Shown here: one piece after another, positions 42,379-50,694 of the stretch | Position numbering within the stretch: position 1 is the first letter of the stretch | Layout: each line of letters begins with the position of its first letter | From: Micromonospora sp. NBC_01740 | Lineage (GTDB): Bacteria; Actinomycetota; Actinomycetes; Mycobacteriales; Micromonosporaceae | NCBI RefSeq assembly: GCF_035920365.1 | Contig: NZ_CP109150.1 | Location: 2,170,001 to 2,234,000 of the forward strand | Length of the DNA: 64,000 nt | Direction of reading: 5' to 3' | Translations under genes and position numbers: made by a program | The notes under the pieces: model-generated | Databases searched by the model: none | The model's input: only the letters and a program-made list of their open reading frames with translations | Told to the model about the DNA's origin: nothing

Positions 42379-43575
42379 ATGGCCCGACTCGCCCAGACGC
42401 CCGGCCTGACCGATGTGCAGCGGTCGATCCTGGAGACCGTCCGGGAGTTCGCCGACAAGGAGATCATCCCGCACGCGCAGCGGCTGGAGCACGCCGACGA
42501 GTACCCGAGCGACATCCTCGACGGGATGCGCGAGATGGGCCTCTTCGGTCTCACCATCGACGAGGAGTACGGCGGGCTCGGCGAGTCCCTGCTCACCTAC
42601 GCGCTGGTGGTCGAGGAGCTGTCGCGGGGCTGGATGTCGATCTCCGGCATCGTCAACACCCACTTCATCGTCGCGTACCTGATCTCCCAGCACGGCTCCG
42701 CCGAGCAGAAGGCCCGGCTGCTGCCGAAGATGGCGACCGGCGAGGTGCGCGGCGCCTTCTCGATGTCCGAGCCCGAGTGTGGCTCCGACGTCTCCGCGAT
42801 CAAGTCGAAGGCCGTCCGCGACGGCGACCGGTACGTCATCAACGGCCAGAAGATGTGGCTGACCAACGGGGCGTACTCGTCGGTGGTGGCGACCCTGGTC
42901 AAGACCGACACGGGCGCCGACTCCGTCTACGGCAACATGAGCACCTTCCTGCTGGAGAAGGAGCCCGGCTTCGGCGAGACCGCGCCAGGCCTGACCATCC
43001 CCGGCAAGATCGACAAGATGGGTTACAAAGGCGTCGAGACCACCGAGATGGTGCTCGACGGGGTCACCGTCGGAGAGTCCGCCGTCCTCGGCGGCGCGGA
43101 GAAGGTCGGCCGCGGCTTCTACCAGATGATGGACGGCATCGAGGTCGGCCGGGTCAACGTGGCCGCCCGCGCCTGCGGCATCTCCATCCGCGCCTTCGAA
43201 CTCGCCGTCGCGTACGCCCAGCAGCGCCACACCTTCGGCCAGCCGCTCGCGAAGCACCAGGCGATCGCCTTCAAGCTCGCCGAGATGGGCACCAAGATCG
43301 AGGCGGCCCACGCGCTCATGGTCAACGCCGCCCGGCTCAAGGACGCCGGCCAGCGCAACGACGTCGAGGCCGGCATGGCCAAGCTGCTCGCCTCGGAGTA
43401 CTGCGCCGAGGTCGTCCAGGAGGCGTTCCGCATCCACGGCGGCTACGGCTACTCCAAGGAGTACGAGATCGAGCGGCTGATGCGGGAGGCCCCGTTCCTG
43501 CTCATCGGCGAGGGCACCTCGGAGATCCAGAAGACGATCATCTCCCGCGGCCTGCTCAAGCAGTACAAGCTCTGA
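42379..43575 (+). CDS. Acyl-CoA dehydrogenase family protein
   Basis: 398 residues, the usual length of the family. ACAD signatures are AFSMSEPECGSDVSAIKSKAV (flavin and substrate region) and the C-terminal helix with LLIGEGTSEIQK, which holds the family's Glu/Arg environment. The ring-stacking W is seen in QKMWLTNG. ATG 42379 follows GGAGG at 5-9 nt. It oxidises acyl-CoA thioesters using FAD; chain type not determined. No electron-transfer flavoprotein gene is near. Paired palindromes upstream suggest dedicated control. Confidence 0.92.
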   Translation: MARLAQTPGLTDVQRSILETVREFADKEIIPHAQRLEHADEYPSDILDGMREMGLFGLTIDEEYGGLGESLLTYALVVEELSRGWMSISGIVNTHFIVAYLISQHGSAEQKARLLPKMATGEVRGAFSMSEPECGSDVSAIKSKAVRDGDRYVINGQKMWLTNGAYSSVVATLVKTDTGADSVYGNMSTFLLEKEPGFGETAPGLTIPGKIDKMGYKGVETTEMVLDGVTVGESAVLGGAEKVGRGFYQMMDGIEVGRVNVAARACGISIRAFELAVAYAQQRHTFGQPLAKHQAIAFKLAEMGTKIEAAHALMVNAARLKDAGQRNDVEAGMAKLLASEYCAEVVQEAFRIHGGYGYSKEYEIERLMREAPFLLIGEGTSEIQKTIISRGLLKQYKL

Positions 43576-43579
43576 CGCA

Positions 43580-43627
43580 AGGAAGGGCACCCTCCTGACG
43601 CCTCAGGTAGCGGAAGGTGCCCTTCCT
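43580..43627. terminator. Bidirectional terminator overlapping the 3' end of the next gene
   Basis: 12-bp stem: 43580-43591 pairs with 43616-43627, with a 24-nt loop that itself can fold (CTGACGCCTCAG). It begins 5 bp after the acyl-CoA dehydrogenase stop and contains the last codons of the convergent PH-like gene. Confidence 0.8.
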
Positions 43628-44367
43628 GACACGTCGGCGCCGGCGGCGGGCTCCGGTGCGGTGACCGGCCCCGCCGCCAGCACCTGCGGTCGTTCCCGGT
43701 ACGCCTCGATCGCGGCGGCCAGGCGTTGCTCCGGCACCGCCACGTCACGGCCGCCGACCACCGGCGCCGGCTCCAGCGACCGCCACACCCTCGGCCGCAG
43801 CCGCACTCCGGCGAGCCGGCCGTCCTCCCGGTGCAGGCTCACCCGGTCGATGTTGGACCAGTCGTACCGCCGGCGGCCGTGCCGGATCCCACTCGCCGTC
43901 AGCGCCAGCCGCCCGGTGAACCGCATGCCGAAATAGGCGACGAGGCCGCCCGCCGCCGCCACCGCGACCAGGAGCACCAGCCGGACGACCCGGGCCCACT
44001 GCGGGTCGGCGGGCAGCGCCATCGTCACCACCAGCATCACCGCCGTCGCCCAGGCCAGCGCGGTGACGAGGTCGACCCAGCCGGCCAGGGACCGCCGAGC
44101 GACCAGACCGGGCTCCGTCCCGTCCACGCCGGCCACCCGTTCCCGCCAGATAAGCCGGGCGTCCTGCCGCGGACACCACCGCCGCAGCAGCGCGGTCACA
44201 CCGACGAAGAGCCAGAAGACACAGACATCGGGATCGAACCGGGGAACCCGGAACAGCGCGGCGGCCATCGGCACCGCCACCATTGCGGCCACCGTCGCGG
44301 CCAGCAGCCGGCGGGACCAGAGCCCGTCGTCGCGCTTCGGCAGCCGGCCGGACAGGCGGACAGACAT
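43603..44367 (-). CDS. Membrane protein with bacterial PH-like domain, copy 1
   Basis: 254 residues. Two pairs of hydrophobic helices (about 20-60 and 95-150) precede a PH-like segment with LALTASGIRHGRRRYDWSNIDRVSLHREDG. A C-terminal helix (QRLAAAIEAYRERPQVLA) is typical of actinobacterial PH-domain membrane proteins. ATG 44367 has TACCCT 6 nt upstream (44374-44379, minus strand), a leaderless pattern. It resembles the 44912-45640 protein in layout and motifs, with a CoA-binding gene between. Function unknown. Confidence 0.78.
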   Translation of the reverse strand: MSVRLSGRLPKRDDGLWSRRLLAATVAAMVAVPMAAALFRVPRFDPDVCVFWLFVGVTALLRRWCPRQDARLIWRERVAGVDGTEPGLVARRSLAGWVDLVTALAWATAVMLVVTMALPADPQWARVVRLVLLVAVAAAGGLVAYFGMRFTGRLALTASGIRHGRRRYDWSNIDRVSLHREDGRLAGVRLRPRVWRSLEPAPVVGGRDVAVPEQRLAAAIEAYRERPQVLAAGPVTAPEPAAGADVSGRAPSAT

Positions 44368-44481
44368 GACCGCAGGGTACGAGCCGTCGACAACGTACGG
44401 GCCCGACCAACCGCCCAGCCGACTCGTGCAACCGCCACGGCGGACGGGACCGACCGCCGTGCCGGGACTTCCCGAACCCGG

Positions 44482-44889
44482 TCAGCCCAGCCGGGTCAGG
44501 CCGGCGGCGGCGCGCTCGACGATCAGGCAACGATCCTCGACGTAGTCGACGCCCGCCTCCGTGGCGATCCGCCGCGCCTCGGCCGAGACGATGCCGAGCT
44601 GCAACCAGACCGCCGGAGCGCCGATCGCCACCGCCTCGCGCACCACGTCGACCGCGTCCTGCGCCGGCCGGAACACGTCGACCAGGTCGACCGGGTGCGG
44701 GATGTCGGCCAGGGACCGGTAGACCCGCTCGCCGAAGAGTTCATCGGCCGTCGGGTTCACCGGGATGATCCGCCAGCCGTACCGCTGCATCTGCAACGGC
44801 ACGCTGTGCGCGGCCTTGCGCGGGTCGCGGGACGCGCCCACGACGGCGATCACGGCGGAGTCGGCGAGGATCTGCTGAGCGGAGCGCAC
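44482..44889 (-). CDS. CoA-binding domain protein (YccU family)
   Basis: 135 residues. Rossmann-type CoA-binding fold: AVIAVVGASRDPRKAAHSVPLQMQRYG, VNPTADELFGERVYRSLADIP, VDVFRPAQDAVDVVREAVAIGAPAVWLQLGI. These are standard for the stand-alone CoA-binding family related to succinyl-CoA synthetase alpha. GTG 44889 has TAGAGT 6 nt upstream (44896-44901, minus strand), so it is probably leaderless. The biological role is unclear. Confidence 0.87.
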   Translation of the reverse strand: MRSAQQILADSAVIAVVGASRDPRKAAHSVPLQMQRYGWRIIPVNPTADELFGERVYRSLADIPHPVDLVDVFRPAQDAVDVVREAVAIGAPAVWLQLGIVSAEARRIATEAGVDYVEDRCLIVERAAAGLTRLG

Positions 44890-44911
44890 CCGCCGACTCT
44901 AACCCCGCCGC

Positions 44912-45640
44912 TCAGCCGCCGCCCGCGAGCACGTGACGCAGCCGGGCGTACTCCTCGGGCGTGCCGATCGCCGCGCGGTGCTCGGGATACGCGGCGTAGT
45001 GCTGGATCGCCCCGGCCAGCAGCTCCGGCGCGACATCCAGCTCGCCGGTCTCGACGACGACGTGGCGGCGCGAGGCAAGCCCTCGTTGCCGGACCAGGTC
45101 ACGGCTGCGCACCGGCAGCCGCTGGAAGCCGGACTGCCGGGACGGCCCGCCCGCAGCCGCCGGGTCCAGGGCCTCCCACGGTACGGAGGTGTGCCGCAGC
45201 GGGTCACCGGCGGTGATTCCGGCCGGGGTCAGCGCGACTGTCGGCACCCGGCGCCAGAGGGCGACCGACAGCAGAACGGCGAACGGGCCGGTGATGCTCG
45301 GGTAGAGCCACCACATCCCGTCCTGACCCGAGCTGAGCTGGTAGGTCGTCGTGTAGGCGAGGAAGGCGAGGAGGACCCAGCGGTAGCTCACCCGGCCCCT
45401 GGGCGGGCCGAAGAAGGCCTGCTCCCGCTCGTCCACCCGCAACTCGGCGGCACCGGGCCGCCCGAAGACGCGCATCAGACTCAACAGCAGCGCGACCAGC
45501 GGCAACAGCGTGAGCAGGGCGGCCGGACCGTCCGTGCGTCGCGCCCAGCCGGCCGCAACGCCCCAGAGCACTCCGGCGGCCAGCGCGACCGCCACCGCCA
45601 CCCGCGGCCGGCGGAGCGCCCGGACAATCGTCTCCCGCAC
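44912..45640 (-). CDS. Membrane protein with bacterial PH-like domain, copy 2
   Basis: 242 residues. Hydrophobic segments at about 13-60 and 85-125 are followed by a PH-like piece (VALTPAGITAGDPLRHTSVPWEAL) and a C-terminal helix ending AIQHYAAYPEHRAAIG, a phrase shared by many actinobacterial PH-domain proteins. GTG 45640 has TACGCT 6 nt upstream (45647-45652, minus strand). It is related in design to the 43603-44367 protein. No enzyme motif. Confidence 0.76.
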   Translation of the reverse strand: MRETIVRALRRPRVAVAVALAAGVLWGVAAGWARRTDGPAALLTLLPLVALLLSLMRVFGRPGAAELRVDEREQAFFGPPRGRVSYRWVLLAFLAYTTTYQLSSGQDGMWWLYPSITGPFAVLLSVALWRRVPTVALTPAGITAGDPLRHTSVPWEALDPAAAGGPSRQSGFQRLPVRSRDLVRQRGLASRRHVVVETGELDVAPELLAGAIQHYAAYPEHRAAIGTPEEYARLRHVLAGGG

Positions 45641-45663
45641 GCCGGCAGCGTATCGGCAGCCGT

Positions 45664-47733
45664 CTACAGGAGGGTGAGCTGCTCGGCGGGCGGCGGCGCG
45701 GGCGCCGGTCCGGTGCGGCGGTGGTCCTCGCCGCGCTCGCCCCGGGGCAGCCCGTGCCGGCGCGCCGCGATGCGCACCCGCGCCGTCAGTTCCCGCTGGT
45801 AGGACTGCGGGGCGTACGCGCCGGAGCGGTAGAGCTCGCGGTAGCGGGGGACCAGGTGCGGGAACTCGCGGCCCAGCCAGCGCGCGTACCACTCCCGGGC
45901 ACCTGGGCGCAGGTGCAGCGCCAGCGGCGTCGCGCTGGTCGCCCCGGCGGCGGCGATGGCCGCCACGGTCGCGTCGATCGACTCGTCGTCGTCGCTGAGC
46001 CCGGGCAGGATCGGCGCCATCAGCACGCCGACGTCGAAGCCGGCGTCGGCCAGCGCCCGTACGGCGTCGAGCCGCCGCCTCGGGCTGGGGGTGCCCGGCT
46101 CCACCGCCCGCCAGAGCCGCTCGTCGACGAAGCCCACCGAGTACGACACGCCGACCCGGGTGACCTCGGCGGCCTGGCGCAGCAGCGGCAGGTCACGCAG
46201 GATCAGCGTGCCCTTGGTGAGGATCGAGAACGGGTTCGCGAAGTCGCGCAGCGCCGCGATGATCTGCGGCATGAGCTGGTAGCGCCCCTCGGCCCGCTGG
46301 TAGCAGTCGACGTTGGTGCCCATCGCGACGTGCGCGCCCCGCCAGCGCGGCGCGGCCAGCTCCCGCCGGACCAGCTCACCGGCGTTGACCTTGACGATGA
46401 CCTTCCGGTCGAAGTCCTCCCCGGCATCGAGGTCGAGGTAGGTGTGCGTGTTCCGTGCAAAGCAGTTGTGACTCACGACGCCGTCGGCGATGAAGTCGCC
46501 GGTGCCGGTCGTGATGTCCCAGAGGGGCAGTTCCAGCCCGAGGGGCTCGATGCCGACCACCCGGAGCGCCGCCTGGCATTTCAGCGCCGCACCGTCGATC
46601 GACCGCTTCCGGGTGATGGCCGGGTCGGTCAGGTGGAAGAACCGTAGCCGTTCGCGTAGCCCGCCGGTCAGCCGAATGTTACGTACGCGGTTCGCGCGGC
46701 CTGGATCTTCGACCACGCTCGTAAAGCCGAAGTGGCTCAGCGCCGCCGACGTCTGGTCGAGGATCTCGTTGCTGCTGTTGCTGATCCGGAGAACGCCCTG
46801 GCTGCAACTGCCCTCTGCGTCGAAGATCCCTGCCAGGAAGCCCAGCCGCCAGTCGTCGGTGGGATCGTCGGGCCACCGCACCAGCGCGGTGATGGCCTCG
46901 ATCGAGCGCTGCCGGGACGTCCGGATCGCGGAGATGGCGCGTCGCGTCGCACTTGCCGGGGTGTACGCGAAGCTGTCCGTCTCCACCCCGGCACTGACGA
47001 GGAAGCGCTTCGTGCGACCCAGCGCCTCCTCGTCGGCGAGCGCCAGGCGGAACCGGTGCACCACCCCGTAGGAATAGCCGTAGGTGCCGAGGTTCGCGTC
47101 ACCACGGATCATCCCGCAGAGGTAGCCCTGCCGGTAGTCGGCCGAGTCCTTGGGGCCAGTGGCGAAGCGGCCGGTGCCGATCAGGCGGTTGTTCGTCGTC
47201 AGATAGGGGCGTTGCCCCGCGCCGTTCATCGCGCCGGTCACGTGTTTCCAGCCGCGCTCGGAGAGGAACCGGTGGTCACCGCTGGCGATCAGCGTCGTGC
47301 CGTCCTCCAGGGTGACCCGGTAGGCCGGCTTCACGGTCGACCATTTGGCCAGGACCGTGGTGACGACGTAGCGACGGTAGGCACCACGACGCTGCGTGCC
47401 GTAGATCCGGTCACCGATCTCCAGTTTGCTGATCGGCTTCGTGCGCCCGTCGGCCATGAGGATCGGCGTCTCGCCCGAGAGGCAGTAGACGCACGCATGG
47501 GAGCAGCCGCGGTAGGGGTTGATCGTCCACTCGAACGGGACCCGGGACGTGCCGGGCACCTTGTTGATGATCGACTTGGCCTGCACCTCGTAGAACGTCA
47601 TGCCGGCGAAGCCCGGCGTGTCGAAGGTGCGGGCGACCGCTCCGGGCAGCGCCAGCGGCAGGGGTGGTGTCGCCGGCGCTGCCCGGTCGGGGACTCCCTC
47701 GTCCGGGGGAGCGGCGAGGTTGTCCCAGCGCAT
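45664..47733 (-). CDS. Rv2578c family radical SAM protein interrupted by an intein
   Basis: 689 residues before splicing, 349 after. The host protein matches Rv2578c: MRWDN start, ITFHE-like MTFYEVQAKSIINKVPG, GCSHACVYC radical SAM cluster motif (CX3CX2C), CFARNTHTYLDLDAG, NVDCYQRAEGRYQLMP and later the TIM-barrel end. The intein occupies residues 84-423. It starts at a Cys and ends His-Asn, and the residue after it is Cys424. Splicing rejoins CVY with CFARN and recreates the third cluster cysteine. The chosen start is ATG 47733, though ATG 47742 is possible. Unspliced protein should lack a complete [4Fe-4S] site. The substrate of the family is unknown to me. Confidence 0.9.
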   Translation of the reverse strand: MRWDNLAAPPDEGVPDRAAPATPPLPLALPGAVARTFDTPGFAGMTFYEVQAKSIINKVPGTSRVPFEWTINPYRGCSHACVYCLSGETPILMADGRTKPISKLEIGDRIYGTQRRGAYRRYVVTTVLAKWSTVKPAYRVTLEDGTTLIASGDHRFLSERGWKHVTGAMNGAGQRPYLTTNNRLIGTGRFATGPKDSADYRQGYLCGMIRGDANLGTYGYSYGVVHRFRLALADEEALGRTKRFLVSAGVETDSFAYTPASATRRAISAIRTSRQRSIEAITALVRWPDDPTDDWRLGFLAGIFDAEGSCSQGVLRISNSSNEILDQTSAALSHFGFTSVVEDPGRANRVRNIRLTGGLRERLRFFHLTDPAITRKRSIDGAALKCQAALRVVGIEPLGLELPLWDITTGTGDFIADGVVSHNCFARNTHTYLDLDAGEDFDRKVIVKVNAGELVRRELAAPRWRGAHVAMGTNVDCYQRAEGRYQLMPQIIAALRDFANPFSILTKGTLILRDLPLLRQAAEVTRVGVSYSVGFVDERLWRAVEPGTPSPRRRLDAVRALADAGFDVGVLMAPILPGLSDDDESIDATVAAIAAAGATSATPLALHLRPGAREWYARWLGREFPHLVPRYRELYRSGAYAPQSYQRELTARVRIAARRHGLPRGERGEDHRRTGPAPAPPPAEQLTLL
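46465..47484 (-). other. Intein with LAGLIDADG homing endonuclease, 340 residues
   Basis: Encoded in frame within the radical SAM gene. Block A begins CLSGETPILMADG (Cys1); block B has ASGDHRFLSERGW (His at host residue 154); block F/G ends WDITTGTGDFIADGVVSHN. Two LAGLIDADG motifs, YLCGMIRGDAN (204-214) and FLAGIFDAEGS (299-309), indicate a homing endonuclease between the splicing halves. All residues needed for splicing (Cys1, block B His, His-Asn end, Cys+1) are present. The segment looks less GC-extreme than its host gene, consistent with transfer. Confidence 0.92.
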
Positions 47734-47835
47734 GGCCCTCATTCGAACACGCGTACGAGCGGAACGCAAGCGACCCGCGGTGTTCCCGCCCACCTCGCGG
47801 CACCGCACGCGCCCGGCGGGTGGAGGATGGAGGGC

Positions 47836-48255
47836 ATGGAGAGGTCGACGTTCGTCTACGACGGGGACTGCGCGTTCTGCACCCGGTGCGCCGAGTTCAT
47901 CGACCGGCGCATCCCGACGGGCGTGCGGGTGGTGCCGTGGCAGTTCGCCGACCTCGACGCGCTGGGCCTGAGCGAGGCCGAGTGCGAGGAGGCGGTGCAG
48001 TGGGTGGGCGCCGACGGGTCCCGCGCGGCCGGTCCGGATGCCATCGCCAGGCTGCTCCGCGACAGCGGTCCGCTCTGGCGGGTCGCGGGCGCCGGCCTCG
48101 CCTTCCCGCCGGTACGCGCCGCCGCCTGGCCCGCGTACCGCTGGGTGGCCCGGAACCGGCACCGGCTCCCCGGCGGCACGGCCGCCTGCGCGCTGCCGCA
48201 GGAGGCGCGGGAGCGCCTCTACGGACCGTCCGGTCGCCCGGCCGCCGACGCCTGA
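47836..48255 (+). CDS. Thiol-disulfide oxidoreductase DCC family protein
   Basis: 139 residues. The DCC motif DGDCAFCTRC near residue 9 gives the family its name, and the C-terminal WPAYRWVARNRHRLPGG is typical. ATG 47836 has GGAGG-type sequence before it. DCC proteins often occur with HTTM-domain membrane proteins, and one lies convergently beside it (37-bp overlap of the two genes). It may act on disulfides or a related redox step; direct evidence is lacking. Divergent from the radical SAM gene. Confidence 0.85.
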   Translation: MERSTFVYDGDCAFCTRCAEFIDRRIPTGVRVVPWQFADLDALGLSEAECEEAVQWVGADGSRAAGPDAIARLLRDSGPLWRVAGAGLAFPPVRAAAWPAYRWVARNRHRLPGGTAACALPQEARERLYGPSGRPAADA

Positions 48256-49127
48256 CCCGCGAGTGCCGGCGCGGCGCCGGCGGGCGCTGCGGTGTCCCGT
48301 CCCCGGCGGGTGAGCAGCCGGCGCGCCCAGACCACCGGCCGGACCCGCTCCAGCGGCAGGAAGCTGGTCATCGCCGCCAGGTGCGGGGCGAACGAGATCG
48401 TGATGGTCGCGACGGTGACCAGGTGGAACGAGTAGAAGAAGCCCACCGTGGCCAGCCGCCAGCGTTCCTTGAGCAGGAACACCACCGGGCTGAACAGCTC
48501 GAACGCGACGATGCCGAACTGGGCGACGATCAGCAGATACGGCACCGAGGCGACCAGGTCGGCCAGCTCGGTGCCGCGCCGGAGGATCGCCCGGGCCAGC
48601 ACCGAGCCGGTCAGCCAGTCCAGTCCGCCGAAGCGCAGCTTGGCCCAGGCGGCCAGGAAGTACGTGCAGATGACCGCGATCTGGGTGACCCGTAGCGCCC
48701 ATCCGCCCGCCTCGGTGCGGGTGGTGTCGCCGTGCCGGGCCCGGCCGGCGGTGGGCAGCACGGCCAGCGCGACGAGCAGGCCGAACCGGTCGTGGTCGAC
48801 CTTGCCGTAGCTCATCGCGACGATCATCCACTCGAAGTAGAGCGCGAAGACCGCCCAGCCGAGCAGGCGTGGTGCCCGGCCGGTCGCGGCGAGCAGGGCG
48901 AGCAGCAGCAGGGCCCAGAAGACGACGGTGACCAGCGTCTGGGTCGGCGTCGGCAGGGGCAGCACCCGACCGACCAGCAGCGGCTGGTAGAGCTCGCCGG
49001 GCACCGCCACCCGGGTGCGTACCCAGGGCGTGAAGACGACCAGGTCGGCGGCGACGAAGAGGTAGATCAGCGTGCGGAAGGCGGCCACCCGGCCGCGGGG
49101 CACCGCCTCGGTCAACCAGCGGCTCAT
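48219..49127 (-). CDS. HTTM domain membrane protein (vitamin K-dependent carboxylase-like)
   Basis: 302 residues with about seven hydrophobic helices; the C-terminal 40 residues are Ala/Pro-rich. HTTM features include FRTLIYLFVAADL at the start, the central YGKVDHDRF and TYFLAAWAKLRFGGLDWLTGS, and FFYSFHLVTVATI with a conserved His. The HTTM family is named after the membrane domain of gamma-glutamyl carboxylase, though bacterial members have no proven carboxylase activity. It overlaps the next upstream gene by 4 bp, and together with the DCC gene may form a functional group. Confidence 0.85.
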   Translation of the reverse strand: MSRWLTEAVPRGRVAAFRTLIYLFVAADLVVFTPWVRTRVAVPGELYQPLLVGRVLPLPTPTQTLVTVVFWALLLLALLAATGRAPRLLGWAVFALYFEWMIVAMSYGKVDHDRFGLLVALAVLPTAGRARHGDTTRTEAGGWALRVTQIAVICTYFLAAWAKLRFGGLDWLTGSVLARAILRRGTELADLVASVPYLLIVAQFGIVAFELFSPVVFLLKERWRLATVGFFYSFHLVTVATITISFAPHLAAMTSFLPLERVRPVVWARRLLTRRGRDTAAPAGAAPALAGQASAAGRPDGP

Positions 49128-49564
49128 CGGTCCGCCTGCCAGGCGACCACGGTCTCGTCGGTCCAGCGGCCGGTGGGTCGCCCGTCGCGGATGCCGTGCC
49201 AACGGATGACGATGCGGACCTCGACCAGCTCCGCCGCCTCCGGGTGGCGCTCGGCGTACGCGTCGGCGACCTCGGCGAGCAGCGTGGGGTCGGCGGCGTA
49301 GCGGCTCTGCTGGCCCTCGATCTCGGCCCGGCGGATGCCGGTGGCCCGCTCGCCCAGGTCGACGACCGCTCCGCTGCTGTCCACGCCCTCGACGCGGGTG
49401 TCCGGGGCGGGGGAGTTCGGCGGGTTGGACGTGGAGTACATCCGGAACGGGCCGAACGGGAAGTGGTCGTCGGTGCCCCAGGCGGTGCCGGCCACCAGGA
49501 CGGCCAGGCCGAGGGCGGTGACGGCGAGCCGGACGGCGCGACCGCGGGTGGTCAAGGTTTCCAT
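49124..49564 (-). CDS. Membrane-anchored protein coupled to the HTTM gene
   Basis: 146 residues from ATG 49564. An N-terminal membrane helix (VRLAVTALGLAVLVAGTAWG) precedes an extracytoplasmic part with HFPFGPFRMYSTSNPPNSPAPDTRVEGVDSSG, a phrase typical of partners of HTTM proteins in actinomycetes. The stop overlaps the HTTM start by 4 bp, so it is co-translated. No catalytic motif. Function unknown; likely an accessory to the HTTM protein. Confidence 0.78.
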   Translation of the reverse strand: METLTTRGRAVRLAVTALGLAVLVAGTAWGTDDHFPFGPFRMYSTSNPPNSPAPDTRVEGVDSSGAVVDLGERATGIRRAEIEGQQSRYAADPTLLAEVADAYAERHPEAAELVEVRIVIRWHGIRDGRPTGRWTDETVVAWQADR

Positions 49565-49782
49565 CGGGTCGTGACGATACGGGATGTACCGCCCGCCTCG
49601 GCTCCCTCCGACGGCCACTTCCCGCTGGCCGGCGGGCCAGGGCTGCCGCGTCTCGGGCGCATGGCGGAGACGTCTCCACGGGCGCATGGCGGAGGTGCGG
49701 GTGCCGGCCGCTCCCCGTCACCCGGCGGGTGTACGCCGACGGCCGGGCCCGTCGGGGTCCGGCCGTCGTGGAGCGCTGCGGC

Positions 49783-50145
49783 TCAGTGGCTGTGTCCGGC
49801 CAGCTTCTCGCGGACGTCGTCCATGTCGAGGGCCTGGACCTGCTCGATCAGGTTCTCCAGGGCGGACTCGGGGAGGGCGCCGGGCTGGGCGAAGACGATG
49901 ACGCCGTCGCGGATCGCCATGATGGTCGGGATCGAGCGGACGTCGAACTTGGCGGCCAGCTCCTGCTGCGCCTCGGTGTCGACCTTGCCGAACACGATCT
50001 CGGAGTGCTTGTCGGAGGAGCGCTCGTAGACCGGGGCGAACCGCTTGCACGGGCCGCACCAGTCGGCCCAGAAGTCGACCAGCACGATGCCGTCGCTGCC
50101 GGTCACCTCGTCGAAGTTTGCCGTGGTCAGCTCTACGGTTGCCAT
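49783..50145 (-). CDS. trxA: Thioredoxin
   Basis: 120 residues. Active site WCGPCK with Cys30 and Cys33, the cis-proline in RSIPTIMAIRDG, and a C-terminal extension of about 15 residues ending EKLAGHSH. ATG 50145 is the start that matches the family's N-terminus (VELTTANFDEV). It reduces protein disulfides. No thioredoxin reductase gene is adjacent. The long region upstream probably contains its promoter. Confidence 0.93.
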   Translation of the reverse strand: MATVELTTANFDEVTGSDGIVLVDFWADWCGPCKRFAPVYERSSDKHSEIVFGKVDTEAQQELAAKFDVRSIPTIMAIRDGVIVFAQPGALPESALENLIEQVQALDMDDVREKLAGHSH

Positions 50146-50694
50146 GAAAGTCTCCGATCGGCGCGGAATAGCTACGTCTGGTGGAACCAGGGCGTACCTC
50201 GTGGAATTCCCGGCCCGTCTCCGCCGAAACGTGCTCGTCACGGCGTTGCGCGGGTCACGTTCACATCGATGACGATGGTTCCTGCTCGCCGTTGCGGTAC
50301 GCAAGTGCACGACGCATTTGCGTGACCGGTCGTGATGGGAGCGTTTCCAGGGAGATCGACACGATTGACCGGAACGAATGAGCAATCAGGCGGTTGACAA
50401 GCGGCAATCCGGCGTGCGGAGATCGCCGAGGTCCGGTCGACCGAGCACGCACAGTAGTGTTACGAAAAGGTAAATGTGACCTCCGTCTCTGTTCGGTTCG
50501 CCTTCCCGTACGGCAGAATCTTCCGCATCAGAGCGTGGGCGGCGGGTGCCGGGGAGGGCCCCGCCGCTCATTGCGTCTCCCCCCGGTTGTGGCGGATGTG
50601 ACATTTCCGCACGCCCCGCGCCCCGCACCTCGCCTTAACACTCCATAAGGCATGCTGTGCCGAACTCCATCGCCGCCCGTCGAAGGGGACAAGG
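50146..50694. other. 549-bp divergent intergenic region
   Basis: Separates the divergent thioredoxin and MaoC genes. Open frames here have poor codon position bias and no family likeness. Less GC-rich patches occur (for example around 50455-50485). It presumably contains two promoters; TTGACA at 50393-50398 is a plausible -35 but no convincing partner was found. Confidence 0.5.

Noticed and set aside
46465..47484. Frameshift or inserted pseudogene in the radical SAM gene
   Set aside because: The insert keeps the frame and has all splicing residues and two LAGLIDADG motifs, so it is an intein rather than a break.
45664..48831. Continuous minus-strand reading frame of about 1055 codons
   Set aside because: Only the part from about 47733 downward matches a protein family (radical SAM with intein); the upstream part lies antisense to the DCC and HTTM region and is low-complexity Arg/Gly/Ala, as expected for a GC-rich shadow frame.
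50386..50628. Possible small gene upstream of the MaoC gene
   Set aside because: No start context and weak third-position GC; not supported.
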